This document shows, in pieces, positions 1 through 7,355 of a DNA stretch of 7,355 nt (position 1 is the first letter of the stretch; each line of letters begins with the position of its first letter). Under the pieces are notes generated by a model. That model saw nothing but the letters and a program-made list of their open reading frames with translations. It was not told the origin of the DNA and searched no databases. The DNA is from an uncultured Bacteriovorax sp. GTDB lineage: Bacteria; Bdellovibrionota; Bacteriovoracia; Bacteriovoracales; Bacteriovoracaceae. The position numbers and the translations under genes are program-made. The stretch is from NCBI GenBank assembly GCA_946480715.1, contig CAMLKK010000087.1:1-7355 (forward strand), given 5' to 3'.

Positions 1-787
<787 letters not shown>

Positions 788-1657
788 TTAACCTTTCAGA
801 GACTCAGCACCGGAAACTACTTCAGATAATTCTGTTGTAATCGCTGCTTGTCTCAGTTTATTCATCTTAATTGATAACGTTCTAATTGCTTTTTTACAGT
901 TCGAAGTTGCAGAGTCCATCGCTGCCATTCTCGATCCATGCTCTGCCGCGATTCCATCGAGAAGAGCTGTATAAAGAGTGCTGATGTACGTTTGCGGAAT
1001 AAGCGTATTCAAAATTTCAGTAGGATTCGGATCGTACTTGAAATCGAATGGGAACTTCTCACGCAATTCTTCTTTCTTCGCTACATCAAGTGTAAGCGGA
1101 AGAAGTTGCTTAACTGTTGGTTCAAAAGAAATAGCCGATTGGAAAACGTTGTAGGCCACGAATACATGTCCCACTTCTCCACTCTTAAACATCTCAGCTA
1201 ATTCTGTTCCAACTGATTCCATTTCAATGAACGTTGGTTCAGATTTTGCGAAAGAGTATGTTTTGCCTTTGTTGTAAGTAGAAGCCAGTAGGTCTCTTAC
1301 TTTTTTACCAATGAAATAAACTTTTACATCAAGTTTAGCTTCATCAAGAAATCTTCTAACTTTTTTTGCAAGTTGAGAGTTGTACGATCCGCAAAGACCT
1401 TTATCTGAAGAGATAACTAAAAGGATTGCTTTGTTGTTATCTTTCTTCTCATTTAAAAAATCATGATCATAGTTCTGAACAAGTGCAGATACAGTTTTAA
1501 TTGTATCTTCAAGTTCACGAGCGTATGGGCGAGAGTTCAGAATGTTGTTCTGAGCTTTCGCCAATTTTGCGGCCGAAACGAGCTTCATGGCTTGCGTGAT
1601 TTTAGAAGTACTTTTGGTACCCTTAATCTTCTTTTTCAGCTCTTTAATATTCGCCAT
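788..1657 (-). CDS. atpG: F1Fo ATP synthase subunit gamma
   Basis: Gamma is the central rotating shaft of F1, coupling proton flow through Fo to the catalytic sites. The 289 residues match the usual length (about 285-295). The N-terminal helix has the family signature MANIKELKKKIKGTKSTSKITQAMK, given here as residues 1-25 with key part STSKITQAMKLVSAAKL. The Rossmann-like middle carries SSDKGLCGSYN at 83-93. The C-terminal helix ends with the conserved pattern AAMDSATSN...NKLRQAAITTELSEVVSGAESL (residues about 245-287). The ATG at 1657 starts exactly at the family N terminus. Its ribosome site is modest (AGGAAT, about 10 nt away), so the gene is probably translated partly by coupling to atpA, which ends 16 bp upstream. 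atpD follows after 21 bp. Nothing is missing or unusual. Confidence 0.98.
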   Translation of the reverse strand: MANIKELKKKIKGTKSTSKITQAMKLVSAAKLAKAQNNILNSRPYARELEDTIKTVSALVQNYDHDFLNEKKDNNKAILLVISSDKGLCGSYNSQLAKKVRRFLDEAKLDVKVYFIGKKVRDLLASTYNKGKTYSFAKSEPTFIEMESVGTELAEMFKSGEVGHVFVAYNVFQSAISFEPTVKQLLPLTLDVAKKEELREKFPFDFKYDPNPTEILNTLIPQTYISTLYTALLDGIAAEHGSRMAAMDSATSNCKKAIRTLSIKMNKLRQAAITTELSEVVSGAESLKG

Positions 1658-1673
1658 TGTTATTAATTCCTAA

Positions 1674-3185
<1,512 letters not shown>

Positions 3186-3211
3186 TTACCTCTAGTAGTA
3201 CGTGACACTAA

Positions 3212-3751
3212 TTATGATTTTAAAACGCTTTCTTTAAATTTTTCTAACTGGTTTTCTAACGAAGCATCTAATTGAAGATCTTCAACCGTTACTTTGTAAC
3301 CAGCAGTTACGTTGTTTGATTGCTTATATTCAAGAATCGCTTCTTTCCCTAACTTCTGTTGAAGGTAAGATTTAAGTTTGTTTTTTACATCGTCTGGAAT
3401 TGAAGCTTCAGCACCTTCAATTGTTCCACGAAGGAAACCTTTGCGGTGATCGTCGATCACTACAACGTTTTTGTAGATCATTGGCATAAGGCCAATTCTT
3501 TGTTCTTCGATAAGAAGATTCATGAAGTTTTTTGTCGTAGCTGAAAGACCAAGCTTATTCATAACAGCTTCAAGTACAGCTAGTTTTTCTTCAGCAGTGA
3601 AAACTTCTAAGAAAAGAAGAGTTTCAAGATCGTTGCTCTTATTGATTGTTTCAGTAAGCTTTGTGAGTTCAGACGTTAAGTCCAATTTCATTTCGTCAGA
3701 CATTTCAACAATAGCTTGAGCGTAGGCTTTCGCGATAATTTGTTCTTTCAC
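3212..3751 (-). CDS. atpH: F1Fo ATP synthase subunit delta (OSCP), GTG start
   Basis: Delta sits on top of F1 and ties the alpha/beta hexamer to the b-type peripheral stalk, holding the stator still. The 179 residues match the OSCP/delta family. The N-terminal helical domain begins KEQIIAKAYAQAIVE. The C-terminal part carries the weakly conserved delta ending, here VTAGYKVTVEDLQLDASLENQLEKFKESV (residues 148-176), where most homologues have the GG...D.S..GQL pattern. The start codon is GTG at 3751-3749, supported by AAGGGA 5 nt upstream and by the match to the family N terminus; no in-frame ATG lies near. It begins 12 bp after the atpF stop, and the atpF double stop TAATAA runs into this ribosome site, so coupling to atpF is likely. 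Confidence 0.95.
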   Translation of the reverse strand: MKEQIIAKAYAQAIVEMSDEMKLDLTSELTKLTETINKSNDLETLLFLEVFTAEEKLAVLEAVMNKLGLSATTKNFMNLLIEEQRIGLMPMIYKNVVVIDDHRKGFLRGTIEGAEASIPDDVKNKLKSYLQQKLGKEAILEYKQSNNVTAGYKVTVEDLQLDASLENQLEKFKESVLKS

Positions 3752-3766
3752 GTTAATCCCTTATTA
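3749..3766 (-). promoter_or_regulatory. Double stop / Shine-Dalgarno / GTG junction between atpF and atpH
   Basis: On the minus strand the junction reads TAATAAGGGATTAACGTG. The tandem atpF stops TAA TAA share bases with the ribosome site AAGGGA, which lies 5 nt before the atpH GTG. This layout decides the atpH start and suggests that ribosomes finishing atpF feed initiation at atpH. The sequence shows the layout directly; the coupling is inferred. Confidence 0.7.
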
Positions 3767-4312
3767 GCGAAGTTCAGAAACAATTTTTTGAGTAGCGCGA
3801 GTTTTCATGTCCGCGTTTCCTTTAATTGTCTCTTGAGTTTTCTCAATAACTTTATTGATTAGTTCTTGATTCATTTTTTCGACAAGCTCATTTCTTTCGC
3901 CTTCGATTTTGTTTTCAAGATCGCGCTTTACACGAGCGATAGTCGCTTGTGTTTCGCTTGCTTGAGTTTTTGCAAAATTATTAGCGTCAGCTTCGTAATC
4001 AGATTTGATTTTTGCAACTTCTGAATCGAGGTTTTTCATTTTTGCTTGAAGTGAGTTCAATCTTTCTTGAGCAGCTTTATTTTTTTCAGCAGCAGAGTTC
4101 ATCAACGATTTAACATCGTCATGTTTCTTGTTGAACATTTCAATGACTGGTTTTTTTAATTTCCAGAAGAGGAAACCAGCGAGTACAGCAAAGTTAATTG
4201 CTGGGTACATGAGATCAGCAATAGATGGTTCGTGGTGCCCACCTTTTGCAGCAGCAAATGCTTGAGAGCTTAGAGCTGCGAACATAAATGAATACTTCAT
4301 CAATGATTTCAT
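3764..4312 (-). CDS. atpF: F1Fo ATP synthase subunit b with N-terminal signal peptide
   Basis: Subunit b forms the peripheral stalk linking the membrane sector (a, c) to F1 through delta. The protein has 182 residues. Residues 1-20 look like a signal peptide: KSLMK basic start, hydrophobic YSFMFAAL, then SSQAFA followed by AAKGG, an AxA-type cleavage site. A histidine-bearing linker (GGHHEPS, 24-30) leads to a single membrane segment, about 34-50 (LMYPAINFAVLAGFLFW), then KLKKPV and a long charged coiled coil to the end (about 60-180). This gives a periplasmic N terminus and cytoplasmic stalk. Such b subunits with signal peptides occur in delta/epsilonproteobacterial-type operons. The start ATG at 4312 has AAGGA 6 nt upstream, overlapping the stop of the preceding gene (gap 8 bp). 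Which of the two b-like genes is named b or b' follows operon order and the signal peptide. Confidence 0.94.
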   Translation of the reverse strand: MKSLMKYSFMFAALSSQAFAAAKGGHHEPSIADLMYPAINFAVLAGFLFWKLKKPVIEMFNKKHDDVKSLMNSAAEKNKAAQERLNSLQAKMKNLDSEVAKIKSDYEADANNFAKTQASETQATIARVKRDLENKIEGERNELVEKMNQELINKVIEKTQETIKGNADMKTRATQKIVSELR

Positions 4313-4320
4313 TTAAATCC

Positions 4321-4779
4321 TTATTTAGTTAATTTATCGAGTAGGTTTGAAGAAAGTTTTTCAGCTTCGGCCATAACAACATTTCTTTTTTCTGCTAATT
4401 CTTTCACGAGAACACTTTTCTTAGCTTCGTACTCTGCAGTTAATTTTTCTTCTGCAGAAGTAAGGATGTCTTTTTCAGCAGCAAGAGCATCGTTCTTTTT
4501 CTTAGTCGCGATGGCTTGTGAATCTTGGTGAGTTTTTTCGATCTTCCCTTTGTATTGCTCAGAGAGATCATCAGCTTGCTTGAAAATGTGGTTTGCACTT
4601 GAATCAAGCTTTGTTGTTTTAGCTTCACGAAGATCTAGAATTTCTTGAATTCTTTTGAACAAAAGTGGAGCAATAATATTGAAACCAACAATGAAAAGAA
4701 TGAATTGTATGATTACTGTTTGATCGATTTTAAGTGACTTGATAATCGTCAATTGAAAGAAATTATTAAGCATATCCAT
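4321..4779 (-). CDS. atpF': F1Fo ATP synthase subunit b' (second b-type stalk subunit)
   Basis: This is a second peripheral-stalk subunit, expected to pair with the b protein encoded next to form a b/b' heterodimer. Its 152 residues have one membrane segment at about 21-41 (TVIIQFILFIVGFNIIAPLLF), followed by KRIQEILDLRE and a long Lys/Glu/Ala-rich coiled coil to the C terminus. The FKRIQEILDLRE region resembles the segment just after the membrane helix in b and b' proteins. It has no signal peptide, unlike the next gene. It is the first gene of the atp operon. The start ATG at 4779 has GGGAG about 11 nt upstream; ATG 4773 would be further away, so 4779 is preferred. Genes for a and c are not beside it, so the Fo genes are split. 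The family is clear; the b' label rests on order and on lack of a signal peptide. Confidence 0.9.
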   Translation of the reverse strand: MDMLNNFFQLTIIKSLKIDQTVIIQFILFIVGFNIIAPLLFKRIQEILDLREAKTTKLDSSANHIFKQADDLSEQYKGKIEKTHQDSQAIATKKKNDALAAEKDILTSAEEKLTAEYEAKKSVLVKELAEKRNVVMAEAEKLSSNLLDKLTK

Positions 4780-4911
4780 AGAGATGAAAGCTCCCGTTCT
4801 GCGCTATTAGCAAGGATAGTGGAATTACGAACTTTTTTTTGTCACTAATTGATAATGGTTACCGGCGTTTCCGTCAAGGAAATTTAAGATAATCAGTGTG
4901 TTTGACGCGGA
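4780..4911. other. 132-bp intergenic region between bactofilin and atp operon
   Basis: This is the longest non-coding gap between genes in the window. It holds the candidate atp promoter, the predicted leader with a run of eight A residues (4833-4840 on the minus strand) and the ribosome site of atpF'. I see no convincing intrinsic terminator for the bactofilin gene, so some read-through into the atp operon is possible. No small ORF with a ribosome site was evident. Confidence 0.7.
4849..4877 (-). promoter_or_regulatory. Candidate sigma70-type promoter of the atp operon
   Basis: On the minus strand TTGACG (4877-4872, 5 of 6 to consensus) is followed after exactly 17 bp by TATCAA (4854-4849, 4 of 6). 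Transcription would start near 4842, giving a leader of about 63 nt before atpF'. It sits in the only sizeable gap upstream of the atp genes. The match is by eye and untested. Confidence 0.6.
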
Positions 4912-5268
4912 TTAAACTTGGGTATTTTTCTTATCACGCATTTTAGTTGTACCGTGGAATATAACGCCCTCTTCTACAATTAAACTAGGTGTAGTTATGA
5001 TTCCTTCAAAACGCGCGGGTTTCAATATTTCTACTCGAGAGCTGGCCTTAATATTTCCTTTTACAGATCCAGCGATGATGATGATGTTTGCGTTAATATC
5101 GGCGTTGATGATCGCGCCTTCAGAAATAACGACCGTATCGTTGGAGAAAACACTTCCGTTAACGATACCCGCGATTCTCGCCGTTCCGTTAAAAGATAAG
5201 TTCCCTTCAAATTTACAGCCCTCTTCGATGATGGCCGAAACTTCTCCACGACGTCTTTCCATAAACAT
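4912..5268 (-). CDS. Bactofilin family cytoskeletal protein
   Basis: Bactofilins (CcmA/DUF583 family) self-assemble without nucleotide into filaments that scaffold cell-shape, polar or chromosome-positioning functions. The 118-residue product is almost all bactofilin core: from about residue 12 it has the repeating beta-helix pattern with GxI/GxV turns (EGNLSFNGTARIAGIVNGSV, SEGAIINADINANIIIIAGSVKGNIKA, PARFEGIITTPSLIVEEGVIFHG), and a short charged tail RDKKNTQV. The N terminus MFMERRR is short, basic and hydrophobic at its tip. Two starts are possible: ATG 5268 (AAGGGA only 2 nt away) or ATG 5262 (same site 8 nt away, better spacing). It lies between parB (68 bp upstream, with a hairpin between them) and the atp operon. 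Given the ParAB neighbours, a role in placing segregation proteins is plausible but inferred. The family call is firm; the exact role is unknown. Confidence 0.92.
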   Translation of the reverse strand: MFMERRRGEVSAIIEEGCKFEGNLSFNGTARIAGIVNGSVFSNDTVVISEGAIINADINANIIIIAGSVKGNIKASSRVEILKPARFEGIITTPSLIVEEGVIFHGTTKMRDKKNTQV

Positions 5269-5282
5269 GATCCCTTTAAACG

Positions 5283-5308
5283 AAAAGTGGTCCTATGGGA
5301 CCACTCTT
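5283..5308 (-). terminator. Strong hairpin between parB and bactofilin: terminator, attenuator or processing signal
   Basis: A perfect 8-bp inverted repeat, AGTGGTCC and GGACCACT, flanks a 4-base loop (5294-5297). On the minus-strand RNA the stem can extend by one G-U and two A-U pairs, and TTTTCGTTT follows. The start of this tail resembles an intrinsic terminator for parAB, but the T run is broken by CG after four Ts, so leakage is likely. The hairpin ends only about 17 nt before the bactofilin start, so it may instead adjust that gene's expression. The plus-strand reading has no T run. Confidence 0.6.
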
Positions 5309-5312
5309 CATG

Positions 5313-5324
5313 CACAAATTTGTG
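5313..5324. repeat. Perfect 12-bp palindrome CACAAATTTGTG
   Basis: This gap-free palindrome lies between the parB stop and the hairpin upstream of the bactofilin gene. Having no loop, it is more like a dimeric protein-binding site than an RNA hairpin. It could also occur by chance in AT-rich DNA. No regulator is recognised. Confidence 0.3.
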
Positions 5325-5336
5325 TTCAATTAAATT

Positions 5337-6275
5337 TTACTTCGAAAGGAGGAATTCATAAATATCGTTAAATTCTGCCTCATTCGAGAATTTAAGAATG
5401 ATTTGTCCTGAACCATTTTTTCCAGAAGTAATGCCGTAATGAAATCCTGTTTTTTGCTCGAGAGACTTTCTAAATTGATCAAGTTTCTCATCGAAAAATG
5501 GATTAGATTTTGGCGCTTTTTCTTTAAGCGGTTTTTTAGCCTTTATAGCTTGTTCTAGCTCACGAACCGACCAAGTCTTAGCAACTGCTTCGTTAGCAAG
5601 TCTAATGGCATCCTCACGCTCTTTAACAGCAGCTAGAATTTTAGCGTGTCCAAACGAAAGCATTTCTTTTTGAAGAAGGTCAATCACAGGGCGAGGAAGA
5701 TTTAAAACGCGAAGGAAGTTCGCAATAGTTGAGCGTTCCTTTCCAAGTTTCTTCGCCACTTCTTCTTGCGTGAGTTTGTATTCATTCATCAGTTGATAGT
5801 AAGCAAGAGCTTCTTCAACACAGTTAAGATCTGAACGCTGAACGTTTTCAATGATCGACATGATCATTTTTTCACGGTCAGTTGCTCTCTTAACGACAAC
5901 AGGAACTTGTTCAAGGCCAGCTTTTTTAGCTGCTCTCAATCTTCTCTCTCCGGCCACAAGTTCAAATTGTCCGCCATCAAGTTCTGCAACGATTAACGGC
6001 TGAATGATTCCGTTTTCTTTAATTGATTCTGAAAGTTCTTCTAAATCTTTTTCTTTAAAAATTTTTCTTGGTTGATTTGGATTTGTTTTAATTGATCCAA
6101 CGTCAACAAGCAGAGGAGTATTCTCTACTCTAACTTCAATTTCTTTTTCAACTGGAACAGCTGGAGCTTCTGAATTATTGAAGTGAGCATTGTATGTTTG
6201 ATTCACAACTGTTGCTGGTGCAGCGTCGTGAAGAAGAGATGCAATACCTTTACCTAATGCCATTTTTTTAGCCAT
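5337..6275 (-). CDS. parB: Chromosome partitioning protein ParB (CTPase DNA clamp)
   Basis: ParB binds parS, loads as a CTP-dependent sliding clamp, spreads along origin-proximal DNA and stimulates ParA. It has 312 residues. The N-terminal ParA-activating motif LGKGIASLL is at 7-15. A variable linker runs to about 50. The ParB/sulfiredoxin-like CTP-binding domain holds NPNQPRK (65-71), GERRLRA (109-115, C-box) and ENVQRSDLN (143-151). The helix-turn-helix parS-binding region is LTQEEVAKKLGKERSTIANFLRVLNLP (168-194) and GHAKILAA is at 209-216. A C-terminal dimerisation domain is at about 275-312. The start ATG 6275 has AGAGGA upstream; a second ATG at 6263 would still keep the ParA motif. It starts 17 bp after parA. 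All expected motifs are present, so this is a chromosomal-type ParB. Confidence 0.97.
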   Translation of the reverse strand: MAKKMALGKGIASLLHDAAPATVVNQTYNAHFNNSEAPAVPVEKEIEVRVENTPLLVDVGSIKTNPNQPRKIFKEKDLEELSESIKENGIIQPLIVAELDGGQFELVAGERRLRAAKKAGLEQVPVVVKRATDREKMIMSIIENVQRSDLNCVEEALAYYQLMNEYKLTQEEVAKKLGKERSTIANFLRVLNLPRPVIDLLQKEMLSFGHAKILAAVKEREDAIRLANEAVAKTWSVRELEQAIKAKKPLKEKAPKSNPFFDEKLDQFRKSLEQKTGFHYGITSGKNGSGQIILKFSNEAEFNDIYEFLLSK

Positions 6276-6292
6276 AACAACTTCCTCTGAGA

Positions 6293-7225
6293 CTACTGCT
6301 CAAACACTGGTGGTTCGTCGAATGAAATATTACTTAAATCTGGAATCGCACTCATTAATGCATCTTCAGGTTCTTTAGCTATTTCTACTTTTGCTGCTGG
6401 AGCGACTTGTGTGTCTTGGGCAACAACTTTTGCAGTTGTAGCAGCAGGAGCAGATTTAAATCTTTCTTTCAAAATAAGTTCTTTTGCGAGAGCAAGATAA
6501 GCTTCACTTCCCTTTGATTCGATATCGTAAAGAATAACTGGTTTTCCGAATGAAGGACACTCAGCAAGCTTCACGTTACGTGGAATAATTGTTTTGAAAA
6601 CAACATCACCAAAGTGAGTTTTAATTTCATTTACAACTTGCTTATGAAGACCTGAGCGAGAATCAAACATCGTTAAAAGAATTCCATCTAATTCAAGATT
6701 TGGATTCAGTGATGTTCTAATTAATCGAACAGTGTTCAAGAGCTGAGCAAGACCTTCCATTGCCAAATATTCTGTTTGCATTGGAACAATGTACGAGTGA
6801 GCAGAGTTCAATGCGTTTACAGTTAAAAGTCCCAACGAAGGAGGACAGTCGATGATGATATAGTCGTAATCGTTTTCAACTGATTTGAAAGCTTGCTTTA
6901 ATTTTGATTCACGTGCGAACAAACTTACGAGTTCAATTTCTGCACCTGAAAGATTGTTATCAGAAGGACAGATGTGAAAATATGGAAGTTCACTCTCATA
7001 GATCGCTTCCTTGATATCAATCTGACCAATGAGTGCGTGGTAAATGTTCTTACCCGCGAAAGTTTCTTTTGATAATCCGATACTAAGTGAGCCGTTACCT
7101 TGTGGATCTAGATCAATTAGTAGAGTTTTTTTCTCAGCTACTGCTAGACACGCTGCCAAATTTACTGATGAAGTTGTCTTTCCAACGCCACCTTTTTGGT
7201 TCATCATTGCAATGATTTTAGCCAT
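6293..7225 (-). CDS. parA: Chromosome partitioning ATPase ParA (Soj family) with C-terminal extension
   Basis: ParA is a dimerising ATPase that binds DNA non-specifically and moves ParB-parS complexes, so separating new origins. The deviant Walker A motif KGGVGKTT at residues 11-18 includes the signature lysine K11, after MAKIIAMMNQ. The Walker A' motif DLDPQGN is at 38-44 and Walker B IIIDCPPSLG at 123-132. Further family blocks are PMQTEYLAMEGLAQL (148-162), LTMFDSRSGLHKQVVNEI (184-201) and IPRNVKLAECPSFGKPV (214-230). The core ends near residue 257. It is followed by about 50 extra residues: an Ala/Lys/Val linker, then an acidic end (EPEDALMSAIPDLSNISFDEPPVFEQ); usual Soj/ParA proteins are about 250-270 residues, this one 310. 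Start ATG 7225 has AAGGGG about 7 nt upstream. parB follows after 17 bp. Identity is firm; a plasmid-type ParA is unlikely given the parB type and neighbours. Confidence 0.97.
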   Translation of the reverse strand: MAKIIAMMNQKGGVGKTTSSVNLAACLAVAEKKTLLIDLDPQGNGSLSIGLSKETFAGKNIYHALIGQIDIKEAIYESELPYFHICPSDNNLSGAEIELVSLFARESKLKQAFKSVENDYDYIIIDCPPSLGLLTVNALNSAHSYIVPMQTEYLAMEGLAQLLNTVRLIRTSLNPNLELDGILLTMFDSRSGLHKQVVNEIKTHFGDVVFKTIIPRNVKLAECPSFGKPVILYDIESKGSEAYLALAKELILKERFKSAPAATTAKVVAQDTQVAPAAKVEIAKEPEDALMSAIPDLSNISFDEPPVFEQ

Positions 7226-7258
7226 TTACAATCCCCTTATTGTGTGAATTTAGACTAT

Positions 7259-7287
7259 TTTATACCGATAAAAATGCTTATTGTAAC
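7259..7287 (-). promoter_or_regulatory. Candidate sigma70-type promoter of parAB
   Basis: On the minus strand GTTACA (7287-7282, 4 of 6) and TATAAA (7264-7259, 5 of 6) are separated by exactly 17 bp. Transcription would start near 7252, leaving a leader of about 27 nt with AAGGGG ahead of the parA ATG. The parS-like site lies about 30 bp upstream of the -35 box, so ParB bound there could affect this promoter. By-eye prediction. Confidence 0.55.
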
Positions 7288-7316
7288 TGTGAAAATTGAA
7301 TATTTTTTGGAGTTTT

Positions 7317-7332
7317 TGTTCCACGTAGAACA
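7317..7332. other. parS: parS-like centromere site
   Basis: TGTTCCACGTAGAACA differs at one position (G to A at position 11) from the known bacterial parS variant TGTTCCACGTGGAACA, and at three from TGTTTCACGTGAAACA. The site is an inverted repeat with one mismatched pair. Its place just upstream of parA fits the usual clustering of parS near parAB and oriC. ParB encoded here should be its ligand. Strong by sequence and context; binding is not shown. Confidence 0.85.
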
Positions 7333-7355
7333 TTTTTATTTTTGAAGCCAAGCAA

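Noticed and set aside
3194..3211. Second parS-like site in the atpH-atpA gap (core CACGT on minus strand)
   Set aside because: Only about 10 of 16 positions agree with TGTTTCACGTGAAACA and the dyad is poor.
4440..4628. Minus-strand 62-codon frame inside atpF'
   Set aside because: It is a lysine/leucine/serine-rich frame-shifted reading of the coiled-coil codons of the b' gene.
4862..4911. Terminator after the bactofilin gene (CGTCAA ... TTGACG arms)
   Set aside because: The arms are 6 bp and about 24 bases apart with no T run, and one arm is the candidate -35 box.
5061..5315. Minus-strand 84-codon frame overlapping the bactofilin start
   Set aside because: It is an out-of-frame shadow of the bactofilin with no good ribosome site and a random-looking product.
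4997..5371. Plus-strand open frame of 124 codons
   Set aside because: It runs antisense to the bactofilin and the end of parB, resembles no family I know, and the minus-strand genes explain the coding signal.
7226..7355. DnaA boxes or an oriC in the region upstream of parA
   Set aside because: The nearest matches to TTATCCACA have about three mismatches and there is no cluster; the origin may be near but is not seen here.
7278..7355. 3' end of an upstream minus-strand gene (rsmG would be a natural neighbour of parA)
   Set aside because: One frame is open to a TAA at 7280-7278, another to the parA leader, and a third stops at 7338-7336. The fragment is too short and AT-rich to choose a frame or recognise a family.

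Overview
All recognisable genes lie on the minus strand. Read in transcription order (high to low coordinates) they are parA, parB, a bactofilin, atpF' (b'), atpF (b), atpH (delta), atpA (alpha), atpG (gamma) and the 5' part of atpD (beta), which runs off the window at base 1. The window holds ordinary bacterial chromosomal housekeeping genes with short gaps and conserved products. There is no sign of a mobile element, CRISPR array, RNA gene or foreign island.

The organism looks like a Gram-negative bacterium with moderately low GC (roughly 40% by eye). Three features point to the Bdellovibrionota / former 'deltaproteobacterial' sphere: the neighbourhood parA-parB-bactofilin followed directly by the ATP synthase genes, a b subunit with a cleavable-looking signal peptide, and separate b and b' subunits. 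The base composition fits the Bacteriovorax/Halobacteriovorax/Peredibacter side better than Bdellovibrio itself. This placement is inferred from gene order and family resemblance, not from a search.

Region 1 (about 7355-5337) is a chromosome segregation locus. A 16-bp parS-like palindrome (7317-7332) sits just upstream of a sigma70-type promoter (7259-7287) that would drive parA and parB, which are 17 bp apart. ParA (ATPase), ParB (CTP-dependent DNA clamp) and parS together form a ParABS system. Such sites cluster near oriC, so the window is probably close to the replication origin.

Region 2 (5336-4912) holds a small bactofilin. It is preceded by a strong hairpin (5283-5308) and a 12-bp palindrome (5313-5324). 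Bactofilins are polymerising scaffold proteins and in some bacteria position ParABS components.

Region 3 (4911-1) is the F1Fo ATP synthase operon. It starts from a good candidate promoter (4849-4877) in a 132-bp gap and is packed with 8-29 bp between genes. Genes for subunits a and c do not precede b' here, so they must be elsewhere; epsilon would be expected after atpD, beyond the window.

No novel system is evident. The points most worth a second look are the parS site next to parA, the 50-residue tail on ParA, the start-codon question that decides whether the bactofilin has a membrane-targeting tail, the hairpin ahead of the bactofilin, the signal peptide on only one of the two b subunits, and an A8 tract at the very start of the predicted atp transcript.
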